DNA of 11,599 bases from Thermoplasmatales archaeon. Its GTDB lineage: Archaea > Thermoplasmatota > Thermoplasmata > Thermoplasmatales > GCA-001856825. The stretch covers positions 1-11,599 of the forward strand of contig JACWAC010000031.1 of NCBI GenBank assembly GCA_014874235.1. The letters are read 5' to 3'. The notes below the pieces were generated by a model that was not told where the DNA came from, searched no databases, and saw only the letters and a list, made by a program, of their open reading frames with translations. The translations under genes were made by a program, and so were the position numbers. Of the stretch, positions 5,686 through 11,599 are shown piece after piece; position 1 is the first letter of the stretch, and each line of letters begins with the position of its first letter.

Positions 5686-6345
5686 ATGTCCGATCTAAGT
5701 GGAGTATTACTTTTGAATATAAAAAAGGGGCTTTTGAATGGAACCCCCTTGATAGTTTATGACTTCGATGGTAGGGAAGAGGAAGCAGACATGGTGTTCT
5801 ATGCTGGTGCTGTGACTTGGAAGTCAGTGAACCAGCTGAGAAAGGACGCTGGAGGGCTAATATGTTATGTCACTGGACGAGAAGAAGCGGGCAACATAGG
5901 CCTGAACTTCCTTACCGATGAGTGGAAGTCACATCCGATCTATCAAAATCTCATAAAAAAGCCGTCATATGGGGATTATCCATCTTTCACGATGTGGGTG
6001 AATCACGTATCCGTATCTACCGGAATATCTGACTTAGACAGAGCAAACACGATCCATGAGCTACACAACCTCCTGACTGACCACATAGAGAACAAGGTGG
6101 AATATTTCCAGAAGAATTTCTATGCGCCGGGACACGTTCCGGTTCTTGCCTCAAGAGATCTGACTCAAAGGAAGGGACACACGGAACTTGTTGCGCACAT
6201 CGCTGAACTTGTGGGTCTTCCTCGCAGCATGGTGATTGCAGAAATGCTGGGTGACGGAAGAAGCCTCAAGAGGGCAAGGGCAGAAGAATACGCATCCAGG
6301 AATAATCTGATATTTTTGGAAGGTAAAGACATAATCAATAGGTGA
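5686..6345 (+). CDS. ribB: 3,4-dihydroxy-2-butanone 4-phosphate synthase
   Basis: A 219-residue Mg-dependent enzyme that turns ribulose 5-phosphate into the four-carbon unit for riboflavin plus formate. The signature acidic loop is DFDGREEEADMVFYAG at 26-41, where R30, E31, E33 and D35 line the active site. KDAGGLIC (53-60), STGISDLDRA (111-120), RKGHTE (162-167, catalytic His region) and EMLGDG (186-191) follow in the usual order. Length matches the roughly 227-residue archaeal RibB; there is no fused GTP cyclohydrolase II domain. An ATG seven codons earlier (5665) lies inside the promoter TATA element, so 5686 is preferred. It is the first gene of ribB-ribC-ribH; the ribC Shine-Dalgarno overlaps its stop codon, so the genes are probably translated in a coupled fashion. 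Confidence 0.95.
   Translation: MSDLSGVLLLNIKKGLLNGTPLIVYDFDGREEEADMVFYAGAVTWKSVNQLRKDAGGLICYVTGREEAGNIGLNFLTDEWKSHPIYQNLIKKPSYGDYPSFTMWVNHVSVSTGISDLDRANTIHELHNLLTDHIENKVEYFQKNFYAPGHVPVLASRDLTQRKGHTELVAHIAELVGLPRSMVIAEMLGDGRSLKRARAEEYASRNNLIFLEGKDIINR
6340..6345 (+). promoter_or_regulatory. Shine-Dalgarno of ribC
   Basis: AGGTGA, complementary to the 16S rRNA 3' end, lies 5 nt before the ATG at 6351 and includes the ribB stop codon. It decides the ribC start over a GTG at 6342. Confidence 0.7.
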
Positions 6346-6350
6346 GAGCA

Positions 6351-6821
6351 ATGACGAAATACGGAATAGTAGACACCACATTTTCACGGGTAGATATGGG
6401 TAAGTATGCATACGAAACGATCAGAAAAGAAGATCCGGATGGAGAAATCGCAAGGTACACGGTCCCAGGCATAAAGGATATGCCAATGGGAGCAACAAAG
6501 CTCTTCGAGCAAGGATGCGAGGGAGTTATTACACTTGGCTGGGTCGGAAAGACAAAGCTGGACAAGTACAGTTACCTTGCAACTAGCATAGGACTGATAC
6601 AAGCGCAACTGCTTTCCAAGAAGCACATAATGGACGTAACTGTGCACGAGGATGAGGTAGAAGAACTGCAGTTGTTCTCCCTTGCAAAGGACAGGGCGAC
6701 AAAGCACGCAGCAAACCTGGTGAAGCTTGTGAGGGATGGCGGTAATTCTCTTTCATCAATGGCGGGAAAGGGACTGAGGCAAGGATATAATAATGCAGGA
6801 CAAATCCTGAGTGAGGATTAA
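6351..6821 (+). CDS. ribC: archaeal riboflavin synthase
   Basis: A 156-residue enzyme of the archaeal riboflavin synthase class, which dismutates two 6,7-dimethyl-8-ribityllumazine molecules to riboflavin. This class is unrelated to bacterial RibE and is a paralogue of lumazine synthase. Landmarks are GIVDTTFSRVDM (5-16), TVPGIKDMP (37-45), GWVGKTKLDK (63-72), HEDE (99-102) and the C-terminal AGKGLRQG (138-145). All are aligned from memory with the Methanocaldococcus enzyme, which has the same length. A GTG at 6342 would add MRA, but the ATG at 6351 has a well-placed Shine-Dalgarno. It lies 5 nt after ribB and 1 nt before ribH. Its product partner RibH has matching motifs, so the tandem pair likely reflects an old duplication. 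Confidence 0.95.
   Translation: MTKYGIVDTTFSRVDMGKYAYETIRKEDPDGEIARYTVPGIKDMPMGATKLFEQGCEGVITLGWVGKTKLDKYSYLATSIGLIQAQLLSKKHIMDVTVHEDEVEELQLFSLAKDRATKHAANLVKLVRDGGNSLSSMAGKGLRQGYNNAGQILSED
6813..6817 (+). promoter_or_regulatory. Shine-Dalgarno of ribH
   Basis: GAGGA ends 5 nt before the ATG at 6823 and lies inside the last codons of ribC. It favours this ATG over a GTG at 6811 that would overlap ribC. Confidence 0.65.
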
Positions 6822-6822
6822 T

Positions 6823-7233
6823 ATGGCGAGAATAGGACTGGTGATTTCTGACTTTAATTACGATATAACATCCCTTATGCAGAAGAAGGCAGAAGAACAA
6901 TCTGAACTCCTTGGGTTTGAGCACGAATCGATAAGGGTTCCCGGTGTGTTTGATATGCCCCTAGCGGTCAAAATGCTCCTGAAGAAAAGGAATATCGACG
7001 GAGTTGCGTTGTTGGGGGCAGTAATAAAAGGCGAAACAAAACACGACGATCTAGTTATAAATCAATCCGTTAGGAAAATAGTTGACTTATCAAACGACTA
7101 CGAGAAACCGGTTACCATAGGGATAATAGGTCCAGGGGCAGAGCACGATCAGGCGGTAGCAAGAATAGAGGAGTATTCGACAAGGGCGGTTGAATCGCTG
7201 GCAAAGCTATTCAAGGCATTCAAGAAGAACTGA
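6823..7233 (+). CDS. ribH: 6,7-dimethyl-8-ribityllumazine synthase
   Basis: A 136-residue lumazine synthase that condenses 5-amino-6-ribitylaminouracil with dihydroxybutanone phosphate, the product of ribB. The family motifs are all present: FNYDIT at 11-16 (pyrimidine stacking), PGVFDMP at 40-46, GAVIKGETKHDD at 65-76 with His74 at the catalytic histidine position, and GPGAEHDQA at 103-111 (phosphate and product binding). The length is that of the compact archaeal form, which normally assembles as a pentamer or 60-mer. The start is set by a Shine-Dalgarno within ribC. It is the last gene of the operon; 226 bp without a gene follow. No ribA-type GTP cyclohydrolase, reductase or deaminase lies in the window, so the earlier steps must be encoded elsewhere. 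Confidence 0.95.
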   Translation: MARIGLVISDFNYDITSLMQKKAEEQSELLGFEHESIRVPGVFDMPLAVKMLLKKRNIDGVALLGAVIKGETKHDDLVINQSVRKIVDLSNDYEKPVTIGIIGPGAEHDQAVARIEEYSTRAVESLAKLFKAFKKN

Positions 7234-7274
7234 GCGCAAGGCGGCAAGGAAAGAGATGAAGAGCAGGGGAAGCT

Positions 7275-7325
7275 GACTCATAATCCGTACGGCAACCATC
7301 CATTTCTTCCAGGCTCGGTTCAAAT
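7275..7325 (+). other. tRNA-like fragment (Met anticodon loop and T-loop motifs), not an intact tRNA
   Basis: GACTCATAATCC (7275-7286) is identical to the anticodon-loop region of many elongator methionine tRNAs, and GGTTCAAAT (7317-7325) is a canonical T-loop sequence. The two lie about 18 nt further apart than in a normal tRNA. The T-stem does not pair properly, the anticodon stem has a mismatch, and no acceptor or D arm was found. It may be a decayed tRNA, an integration scar, or coincidence. The surrounding gap 7234-7459 holds no open gene. Confidence 0.2.
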
Positions 7326-7340
7326 TTCGGGATTCCAGTG

Positions 7341-7357
7341 GCTGCAAGAATGCAGTT
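7341..7357 (+). terminator. hairpin followed by T residues downstream of the rib operon
   Basis: CTGCA (7342-7346) pairs with TGCAG (7351-7355) around an AGAA tetraloop, extended by two possible G-T pairs and followed by TTTTA. The shape resembles a terminator about 110 nt after ribH. A stronger T-run (8 T, 7430-7437) lies further on and could also end the transcript. Confidence 0.3.
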
Positions 7358-7430
7358 TTATGGCTCAACCACCGGACTCTGATGGAGGCCTAAATCTTCA
7401 AACTGCGAAGTGAATGAGGATACAGGAACT

Positions 7431-7439
7431 TTTTTTTAA
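7431..7439 (+). promoter_or_regulatory. T-rich TATA element of valS
   Basis: TTTTTTTAA is centred 25 nt before the valS ATG, with no Shine-Dalgarno before that ATG, so valS is probably leaderless. The same T-run may also act as a terminator for transcripts arriving from ribH. Confidence 0.45.
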
Positions 7440-7459
7440 TCCAAGGCTATCTGCACTAA

Positions 7460-10012
7460 ATGCCGTACGACTTCAAAGAGAGCGAAAGAAAGTGGAGTGC
7501 GTTCTGGAACGAAGAGAGGGTATTCCAGTACAATTTCAACTCCGACAAAACAACATACAGCATTGACACCCCTCCCAGGTATGCCTCTGGGAAGATGCAT
7601 ATCGGACACGCTTTCCACTACTCCCACATAGACATGGTAGCAAAGTACCATAAGATCAGGGGAGAAGAGGTGTTCTTCCCACTCTGTTTTGATGTCAATG
7701 GGATGCCGATAGAGGTCAACGTGGAGAAGAAGTATGGAATCAAGATGAGGGACTACGACAGACAGAAATTCGTCAAGCTCTGCGAGGAGTTTGCGGAGTC
7801 AAACATAAATGCGATGATCGGTCAGTTTCATTCCCTCGGCATCTCCGCAGATCCCTCCCTATATTTCAAGACAGATTCAGAGATGTACAGAAAGTACACT
7901 CAGATCTCTTTCATCCGGTTGTACGAGAAGGGACTGGCTTACAAGGGGAAGCATCCGGTAAATTGGTGTCCACGATGCGAAACAGCTATCGCGGAATCGG
8001 AGATTGTTTATGAAGAAAGGGAGGTTTCCCTCAATAATATCAGGTTCAAGGGAGATGGATTCGAAATCGTTATCTCCACAACAAGACCAGAACTTATCCC
8101 AGCCTGTGTGGCAATAGCTGTGAACCCGAAGGACCAGCGTCAAAGTCATCTTGTAGGGAAGACCGTTAAACTACCCATCTTTGACAAGAAGGTTTCCATC
8201 ATAACAGACGAGGACGTCCTGATGGACTTCGGAACCGGAGCAGAGATGATCTGCTCCGTGGGTGACAAGGCAGACTTGAAAATGATATACAAACACTCCT
8301 TGCCGTTCCTCAAGAGCATAGACGAACGGGGACGACTTACGGAGGTAGCAGGCAAGTATTCCGGACTTCAGGTGAAGGAAGCGAAGAAGGAGATAATAGA
8401 AGATTTGAAAATTTCAGGAGATTTCATTTCAAACACTCAGATCAAGCAGAACGTTGGGACTTGCTGGCGCTGTGGTACCCCACTTGAATTTCTCCAGAAG
8501 GGACAGTGGTTCATTAAATCCATCGATTTCAAGGAAGATCTGAAGAAGTGGTCAGAAAAACTCGGTTGGCATCCACTGTTCATGAAGAAGAGACTTGATG
8601 ACTGGGTAGACTCACTCTCGTGGGACTGGGTAGTCTCAAGACAGAGATACTTTGCGACTCCCATACCGGTATGGGAGTGCAAGAACGGGCACCAAGTTGT
8701 TGCGAAGGAAGAACAGTGTTACGTTGACCCTCTTATAGACCCTCCGCCAGCAAAAAATTGCCCTACATGCCATCTCCCTCTTCAGGGGTCCGAGGAAGTG
8801 TTCGACACGTGGATGGATTCCTCCATTTCCTCTCTCTTCAACACCTTCTACTTGCGCGACGAAAAGCTGTTTAAGAAACTCTATCCTATGTCTCTCAGGC
8901 CACAGGGGCAGGACATCATCAGGACTTGGGCATACTACAGCCTGCTGAGGGGTAACCTTCTGACGGGGGAGAATCCCTGGAAGGAAATAATGATTGATGG
9001 AAACATTATGGCACCGGACGGAAGACCAATGCACGCTTCCTGGGGGAATGTGGTTGATCCAAAGATCCTCCTCGAAAAGTATGGGGCAGATGCATTCAGA
9101 TATTTCACCGCGTCATGTTCACTCGGAGAAGATACTGCCTTCAGGGAGAGGGACCTGGTGAGGGGACAGAGGTTGATGAACAAGATTTTCAACCTCGTAA
9201 GCTTCCTTGAATTCTACAAGGGTAAGCAAACTGAAAATGACGGGCTGAGACCTGTCGACCACTGGATACTCAGACAGATGAACGGTGCAATCGAACAGGT
9301 CGGGGAAGCCATGAACAACTTCGAATTTGATCGTGCGATAAGAGTTGCAGAATCATTCGTCTGGCACGATCTCGCGGACAACTATGTGGAAATAGTAAAG
9401 CACAGAATAAAGGGCTTCAAGACCTATGAAACGATCTATCGCGTACTGCTTTCGAGCATTACGATGATTTCACCTATCTTCCCGTTCATCTCGGAGGATT
9501 CATATCAACGGCTTTTCAGGGTGAATGAGGGGAAAAGAAGTGTTTTCGAGCTTGAATTTCCTGGTAAGATCTCTTTCAATGATAGGGATGCAATTTTGGG
9601 AGAAACTACGGTAGAGGCGATCGCAATGATGAGGGACCTGAAGGTGAAGGAAAAAATCTCGCTATCGGACGATATCAGCAGTGCGTCTATCTTCGCTTCT
9701 TCAGATATCAAGCTAGATGAGGATGACGTCAGAGGAACGATAAGGTCCGGAACCCTTTCGTACGAAAAAGGAGCAATAGATGAAAAAATACTGTCCCTAA
9801 AACTTATACCAGAATTGTACTCAACTCTGAGGGAAAAAGCCGATGCTTTTCTGAAGAACATAAAGGAAAATCCGTCTCTTTTGGAGAGAGAGAAGATCGA
9901 GTTTGATGGAAGAAGCATAAGCACGAATGATGTGATTGCGACAAAATCTTACTCCATACAAGGAAGGAACGTTAACTGTGGCAATGGATTCTGCGTATCG
10001 ATATCAAAATGA
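7460..10012 (+). CDS. valS: valyl-tRNA synthetase, archaeal type
   Basis: An 850-residue class I synthetase that charges tRNA-Val. SGKMHIGHAF (43-52) is the HIGH signature, and LCFDVNGMPIEVNVEKKYGI (75-94) is the ValRS catalytic segment. ISTTRPELIP (205-214) and FGTGAEMICSVGDKADL (257-273) belong to the CP1 editing domain in its archaeal form. SWDWVVSRQRYFATPIPVW (387-405) and RPQGQDIIRTWAY (480-492) are also family-specific. Cysteine pairs CPRC (170-173), CWRC (335-338) and C407/C434-x2-C437 suggest zinc knuckles. The KMSKS loop is replaced by PMHAS (523-527), retaining only Met and Ser. The anticodon-binding helical domain fills the C-terminus; there is no long coiled coil. The ATG sits 25 nt after a T-rich TATA element. 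Everything else points to a functional, essential enzyme. Confidence 0.95.
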   Translation: MPYDFKESERKWSAFWNEERVFQYNFNSDKTTYSIDTPPRYASGKMHIGHAFHYSHIDMVAKYHKIRGEEVFFPLCFDVNGMPIEVNVEKKYGIKMRDYDRQKFVKLCEEFAESNINAMIGQFHSLGISADPSLYFKTDSEMYRKYTQISFIRLYEKGLAYKGKHPVNWCPRCETAIAESEIVYEEREVSLNNIRFKGDGFEIVISTTRPELIPACVAIAVNPKDQRQSHLVGKTVKLPIFDKKVSIITDEDVLMDFGTGAEMICSVGDKADLKMIYKHSLPFLKSIDERGRLTEVAGKYSGLQVKEAKKEIIEDLKISGDFISNTQIKQNVGTCWRCGTPLEFLQKGQWFIKSIDFKEDLKKWSEKLGWHPLFMKKRLDDWVDSLSWDWVVSRQRYFATPIPVWECKNGHQVVAKEEQCYVDPLIDPPPAKNCPTCHLPLQGSEEVFDTWMDSSISSLFNTFYLRDEKLFKKLYPMSLRPQGQDIIRTWAYYSLLRGNLLTGENPWKEIMIDGNIMAPDGRPMHASWGNVVDPKILLEKYGADAFRYFTASCSLGEDTAFRERDLVRGQRLMNKIFNLVSFLEFYKGKQTENDGLRPVDHWILRQMNGAIEQVGEAMNNFEFDRAIRVAESFVWHDLADNYVEIVKHRIKGFKTYETIYRVLLSSITMISPIFPFISEDSYQRLFRVNEGKRSVFELEFPGKISFNDRDAILGETTVEAIAMMRDLKVKEKISLSDDISSASIFASSDIKLDEDDVRGTIRSGTLSYEKGAIDEKILSLKLIPELYSTLREKADAFLKNIKENPSLLEREKIEFDGRSISTNDVIATKSYSIQGRNVNCGNGFCVSISK

Positions 10013-10017
10013 CAAAT

Positions 10018-10026
10018 GATTTATTT
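10018..10026 (+). promoter_or_regulatory. TATA element of the zinc-ribbon gene
   Basis: GATTTATTT begins 6 nt after the valS stop and is centred 25 nt before the GTG at 10047, supporting a separate leaderless transcript from that GTG. Confidence 0.45.
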
Positions 10027-10046
10027 GAAGAAAGAGTGCATATACA

Positions 10047-10421
10047 GTGGTAAAACGACCTAGCGATGCCGAACTCATATTCAATGTTCTGAACATCCTT
10101 AGGAAGAACGGAGAGATAGTTGGAGAAATTAAGTTCATCAATTTTCTTAAGAACAGGAAGATTGGTGCCTCTCCAAAAAGGTTCAGGAAGATAATCTACG
10201 AGATTCCGGAGATCGAAGTCTCTGTGAAATACTCCAAGAAGAAGTTCAACGCACTGAGCAAGTGCCCTGTATGCAGTTCCAAACTCTCATCCATAAGGGG
10301 GCTCAACCTCGAGGGTAAGAGAAAAATTATCGGTTATAAGTGCGAGGTGTGCGGATACAATTCTACGAGCCACGGGAAACCATATATATACGCGTTCAGG
10401 TTAAAGAATCATGATCTCTGA
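10047..10421 (+). CDS. small basic protein with C-terminal zinc ribbon, possible winged-helix N-terminus
   Basis: A 124-residue lysine/arginine-rich protein of unknown function. Residues 7-60 look like a helix-turn-helix or winged-helix unit (SDAELIFNVLNILRKNGEI, then a helix around 41-52). C73-P-V-C76 and C99-E-V-C102 form a four-cysteine zinc ribbon whose second knuckle reads CEVCGYNS. This layout is common in archaeal transcription or translation-associated proteins, so nucleic-acid binding is likely but the target is unknown. The GTG start has a TATA element 25 nt upstream and no Shine-Dalgarno. The last 11 bp overlap the next gene in another frame, so the two are probably one operon with coupled translation. 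Other possibilities include an RNA-binding ribosome-associated protein. Confidence 0.6.
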   Translation: MVKRPSDAELIFNVLNILRKNGEIVGEIKFINFLKNRKIGASPKRFRKIIYEIPEIEVSVKYSKKKFNALSKCPVCSSKLSSIRGLNLEGKRKIIGYKCEVCGYNSTSHGKPYIYAFRLKNHDL

Positions 10422-10827
10422 CATAGAAAAAAATTACATCGTAGTCAAGCTAGAAAAGGGAGAGGATGTTGGAGAATCAATAATCGAAGCGCTTGAAGAC
10501 TACGGCATCTTTTCTGGGCTTGTGGAATTCGGAATCGGAATGATACGAGACCTGGAGATAGGTTACTTCAATGGGAAGGAGTATGAGAAGGTCAAGCTTC
10601 CTATGCCGGGAGAGGTTGTATCATTCCACGGCAGTGTTTCTACAAACGATCCCAGGCTCCACATCCACGTTTCGGTTGCACTCAAAGATCACACCGTAAA
10701 GGGAGGACACTTTTTTTCTGGTATCGCGGACCCGCTCATGGAAGTGCAAATTCTCAGGCTAGAAGAGATAGTTTTGAAGAGAGAGTTGAATCCAAACTCG
10801 GGTCTTAAAGAGTTGACTATTGAGTGA
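10411..10827 (+). CDS. PPC/DUF296-domain protein
   Basis: A 138-residue single-domain protein of the PPC (DUF296, plant and prokaryote conserved) family. The order of motifs fits: KLEKGEDVGESIIEAL (13-28), SGLVEFGIGMIRDLEIGYF (35-53), PGEVVSFHGSVST (66-78), HIHVSVAL with H84 and H86 (84-91), and GGHFFSG with H100 (98-104). In the family these histidines cluster and may bind metal, and the proteins form trimers. Plant relatives are fused to AT-hooks and bind DNA, but stand-alone prokaryotic versions have no settled function. The ATG at 10411 overlaps the end of the zinc-ribbon gene by 11 bp, and only a weak AGGT at about 10 nt precedes it, so translation is probably coupled. Pairing with a zinc-ribbon nucleic-acid-binding candidate hints at a shared regulatory job. 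Confidence 0.8.
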   Translation: MISDIEKNYIVVKLEKGEDVGESIIEALEDYGIFSGLVEFGIGMIRDLEIGYFNGKEYEKVKLPMPGEVVSFHGSVSTNDPRLHIHVSVALKDHTVKGGHFFSGIADPLMEVQILRLEEIVLKRELNPNSGLKELTIE

Positions 10828-10874
10828 GTTGAACACCAGAGATTACTCAAGACTCACATAGGCCAGCTTATCGA

Positions 10875-11273
10875 TCACTTTCGCAGTCTAGGAACTATGG
10901 AGTTTACTCTCCTCTTGTAACTAAGGTATTCTTCTTCAAAGGGTCTCTCAAGCTCATCTTCTTCCTTTCTGATTGATACCCTGAAAAATGCGTACATAAG
11001 GAAGGGCAGAAGGATCATGAGGACAAGTCCAGATAGCAGAACGATTCCCGGTACAATGAACAAAATCCATCCTGCATAGAGAGGGTGTCTGAAATAGGCA
11101 TAAAGGCCATCCGTTACCAACTTTCCTGCACTAATTCCTCTCCGAACTTGGTAGACAGATACAGCAACGAAAACAGTTCCAATTGCTATCAACAGCTGGT
11201 CAATGATGGAAAGAATAATTGAGGATGGTGAGACCAGTTTGTTTAGGTATTCTGTGTTTAGAAACCCCAGCAA
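10875..11273 (-). CDS. isoprenylcysteine/phospholipid methyltransferase-family membrane protein, N-terminus uncertain
   Basis: At least 132 residues from a TTG at 11273, with the hallmark C-terminal half of the ICMT/PEMT membrane methyltransferase family. GLYAYFRHPLYAGW (56-69) and EEDELERPFEEEYLSYKRRV (104-123) provide the S-adenosylmethionine-binding R-H-P and E...F..EY..Y motifs. Hydrophobic segments lie at about 18-40 and 70-97. The TTG start would cut into the first membrane segment. The same frame stays open upstream to 11375 and reads TWGIGPSLALFSIPAALL just before it, clearly membrane-protein-like, yet it contains no ATG, GTG or TTG. An ATG at 11347 lies in the next frame. The true protein therefore probably starts near 11347 with a frameshift, or the sequence has an error. 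Substrate unknown; convergent with the PPC gene. Confidence 0.7.
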   Translation of the reverse strand: MLGFLNTEYLNKLVSPSSIILSIIDQLLIAIGTVFVAVSVYQVRRGISAGKLVTDGLYAYFRHPLYAGWILFIVPGIVLLSGLVLMILLPFLMYAFFRVSIRKEEDELERPFEEEYLSYKRRVNSIVPRLRK

Positions 11274-11380
11274 CAGAGCAGCTGGAATTGAAAATAATGC
11301 GAGACTAGGTCCAATTCCCCATGTGCCGTGCCCAGCTTCCCCTTCATTCCAAACGATCTCAGTTTTTCTCTTAGATCAAG

Positions 11381-11389
11381 AATAAATTT
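11381..11389 (-). promoter_or_regulatory. possible TATA element of the methyltransferase gene
   Basis: On the minus strand this reads AAATTTATT, centred about 38 nt before an ATG at 11347 and far (112 nt) before the TTG at 11273. This supports a protein start well upstream of the TTG. Confidence 0.3.
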
Positions 11390-11599
11390 CGCCTATTATA
11401 ATTGAATTCTGCCTTAAGGTCTAGGAAATGAGAGAAAGACTATTTTTGGCAGAATCGTAACAGCATCAAAAGCAATAAATAGAATATCTAGAGAGGACTT
11501 CTATTATCCAGTTGATTTTGATAGAATGTTATCGGTTGCTTGAGTTGTGGTTCAACTAGTACTGTCTTTCTGCTAAATCTTCAATAGAGTCTCCCCCCT
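11390..11599. other. AT-rich right-edge sequence without a recognisable gene
   Basis: No open frame longer than about 40 codons with a usable start was found on either strand. The longest plus-strand open stretch (ending at a TGA around 11540) has no start codon and no familiar motif. A five-base hairpin, AGTTG/CAACT at 11543-11557, is the only structure seen. The region could be a promoter area for a gene beyond the window. Confidence 0.4.

Noticed and set aside
7281..7325. Intact intron-containing tRNA-Met gene
   Set aside because: No acceptor stem, no D arm and a T-stem with mismatched pairs could be found by hand, so only a fragment can be claimed.
9505..9924. Long minus-strand open frame inside valS
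   Set aside because: It is serine- and phenylalanine-rich, as expected from reading lysine/glutamate-rich coding sequence backwards, and valS is certain on the other strand.
11420..11540. Small open plus-strand stretch at the right edge
   Set aside because: It has no start codon in frame, is about 40 codons long and shows no recognisable motif.

Overview
This window looks like chromosomal DNA of an archaeon, most likely a member of the Thermoplasmata (Thermoplasma-like). Three things support this. First, the protein families are archaeal: a lumazine-synthase-like archaeal riboflavin synthase (RibC), an archaeal-type valyl-tRNA synthetase and a Sulfolobus Agl3/plant SQD1-type sulfoquinovose synthase. 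Second, almost every first gene of a transcription unit has an AT-rich TATA-like element centred about 22-30 nt before its start codon and no Shine-Dalgarno, the pattern of leaderless archaeal mRNAs. Third, genes inside an operon do have GGTGA/GAGGA ribosome binding sites. Base composition appears moderate, by eye in the mid-forties percent GC. The lineage is an inference.

Layout. The left edge (1-143) holds what may be a decayed minus-strand reading frame and a 10-bp inverted repeat, then the promoter of a processive family-2 glycosyltransferase (144-1391). Next comes a nucleotide-sugar block: a GHMP sugar kinase (minus, 1470-2462), a divergently transcribed UDP-sulfoquinovose synthase (plus, 2548-3717), and a sugar-1-phosphate nucleotidylyltransferase (minus, 3706-4473) whose 3' end overlaps the synthase. 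The plausible logic is Glc-1-P + UTP -> UDP-Glc (nucleotidylyltransferase), UDP-Glc + sulfite -> UDP-sulfoquinovose (SQD1/Agl3), then transfer to a surface glycan or lipid. A divergent Na+/Ca2+-exchanger-family membrane protein (4667-5626) follows.

The centre is a compact riboflavin operon, ribB-ribC-ribH (5686-7233). It supplies the four-carbon unit, lumazine synthesis and the final dismutation to riboflavin. A 5+5 inverted repeat straddles the space between its TATA box and start, and is a candidate operator. A 226-bp gap with a tRNA-like fragment, a small hairpin and a T-rich promoter separates it from valS (7460-10012), which carries a very divergent KMSKS signature. A small winged-helix-like/zinc-ribbon protein (10047-10421) then overlaps a PPC/DUF296 protein (10411-10827).

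Convergent to these is a membrane methyltransferase of the isoprenylcysteine/phospholipid methyltransferase type (minus, 10875-11273). Its N-terminus looks incomplete, with coding-like sequence continuing upstream without a normal start codon. The last roughly 200 bases are AT-rich and show no recognisable gene. No CRISPR array, complete insertion sequence, rRNA or intact tRNA was seen.
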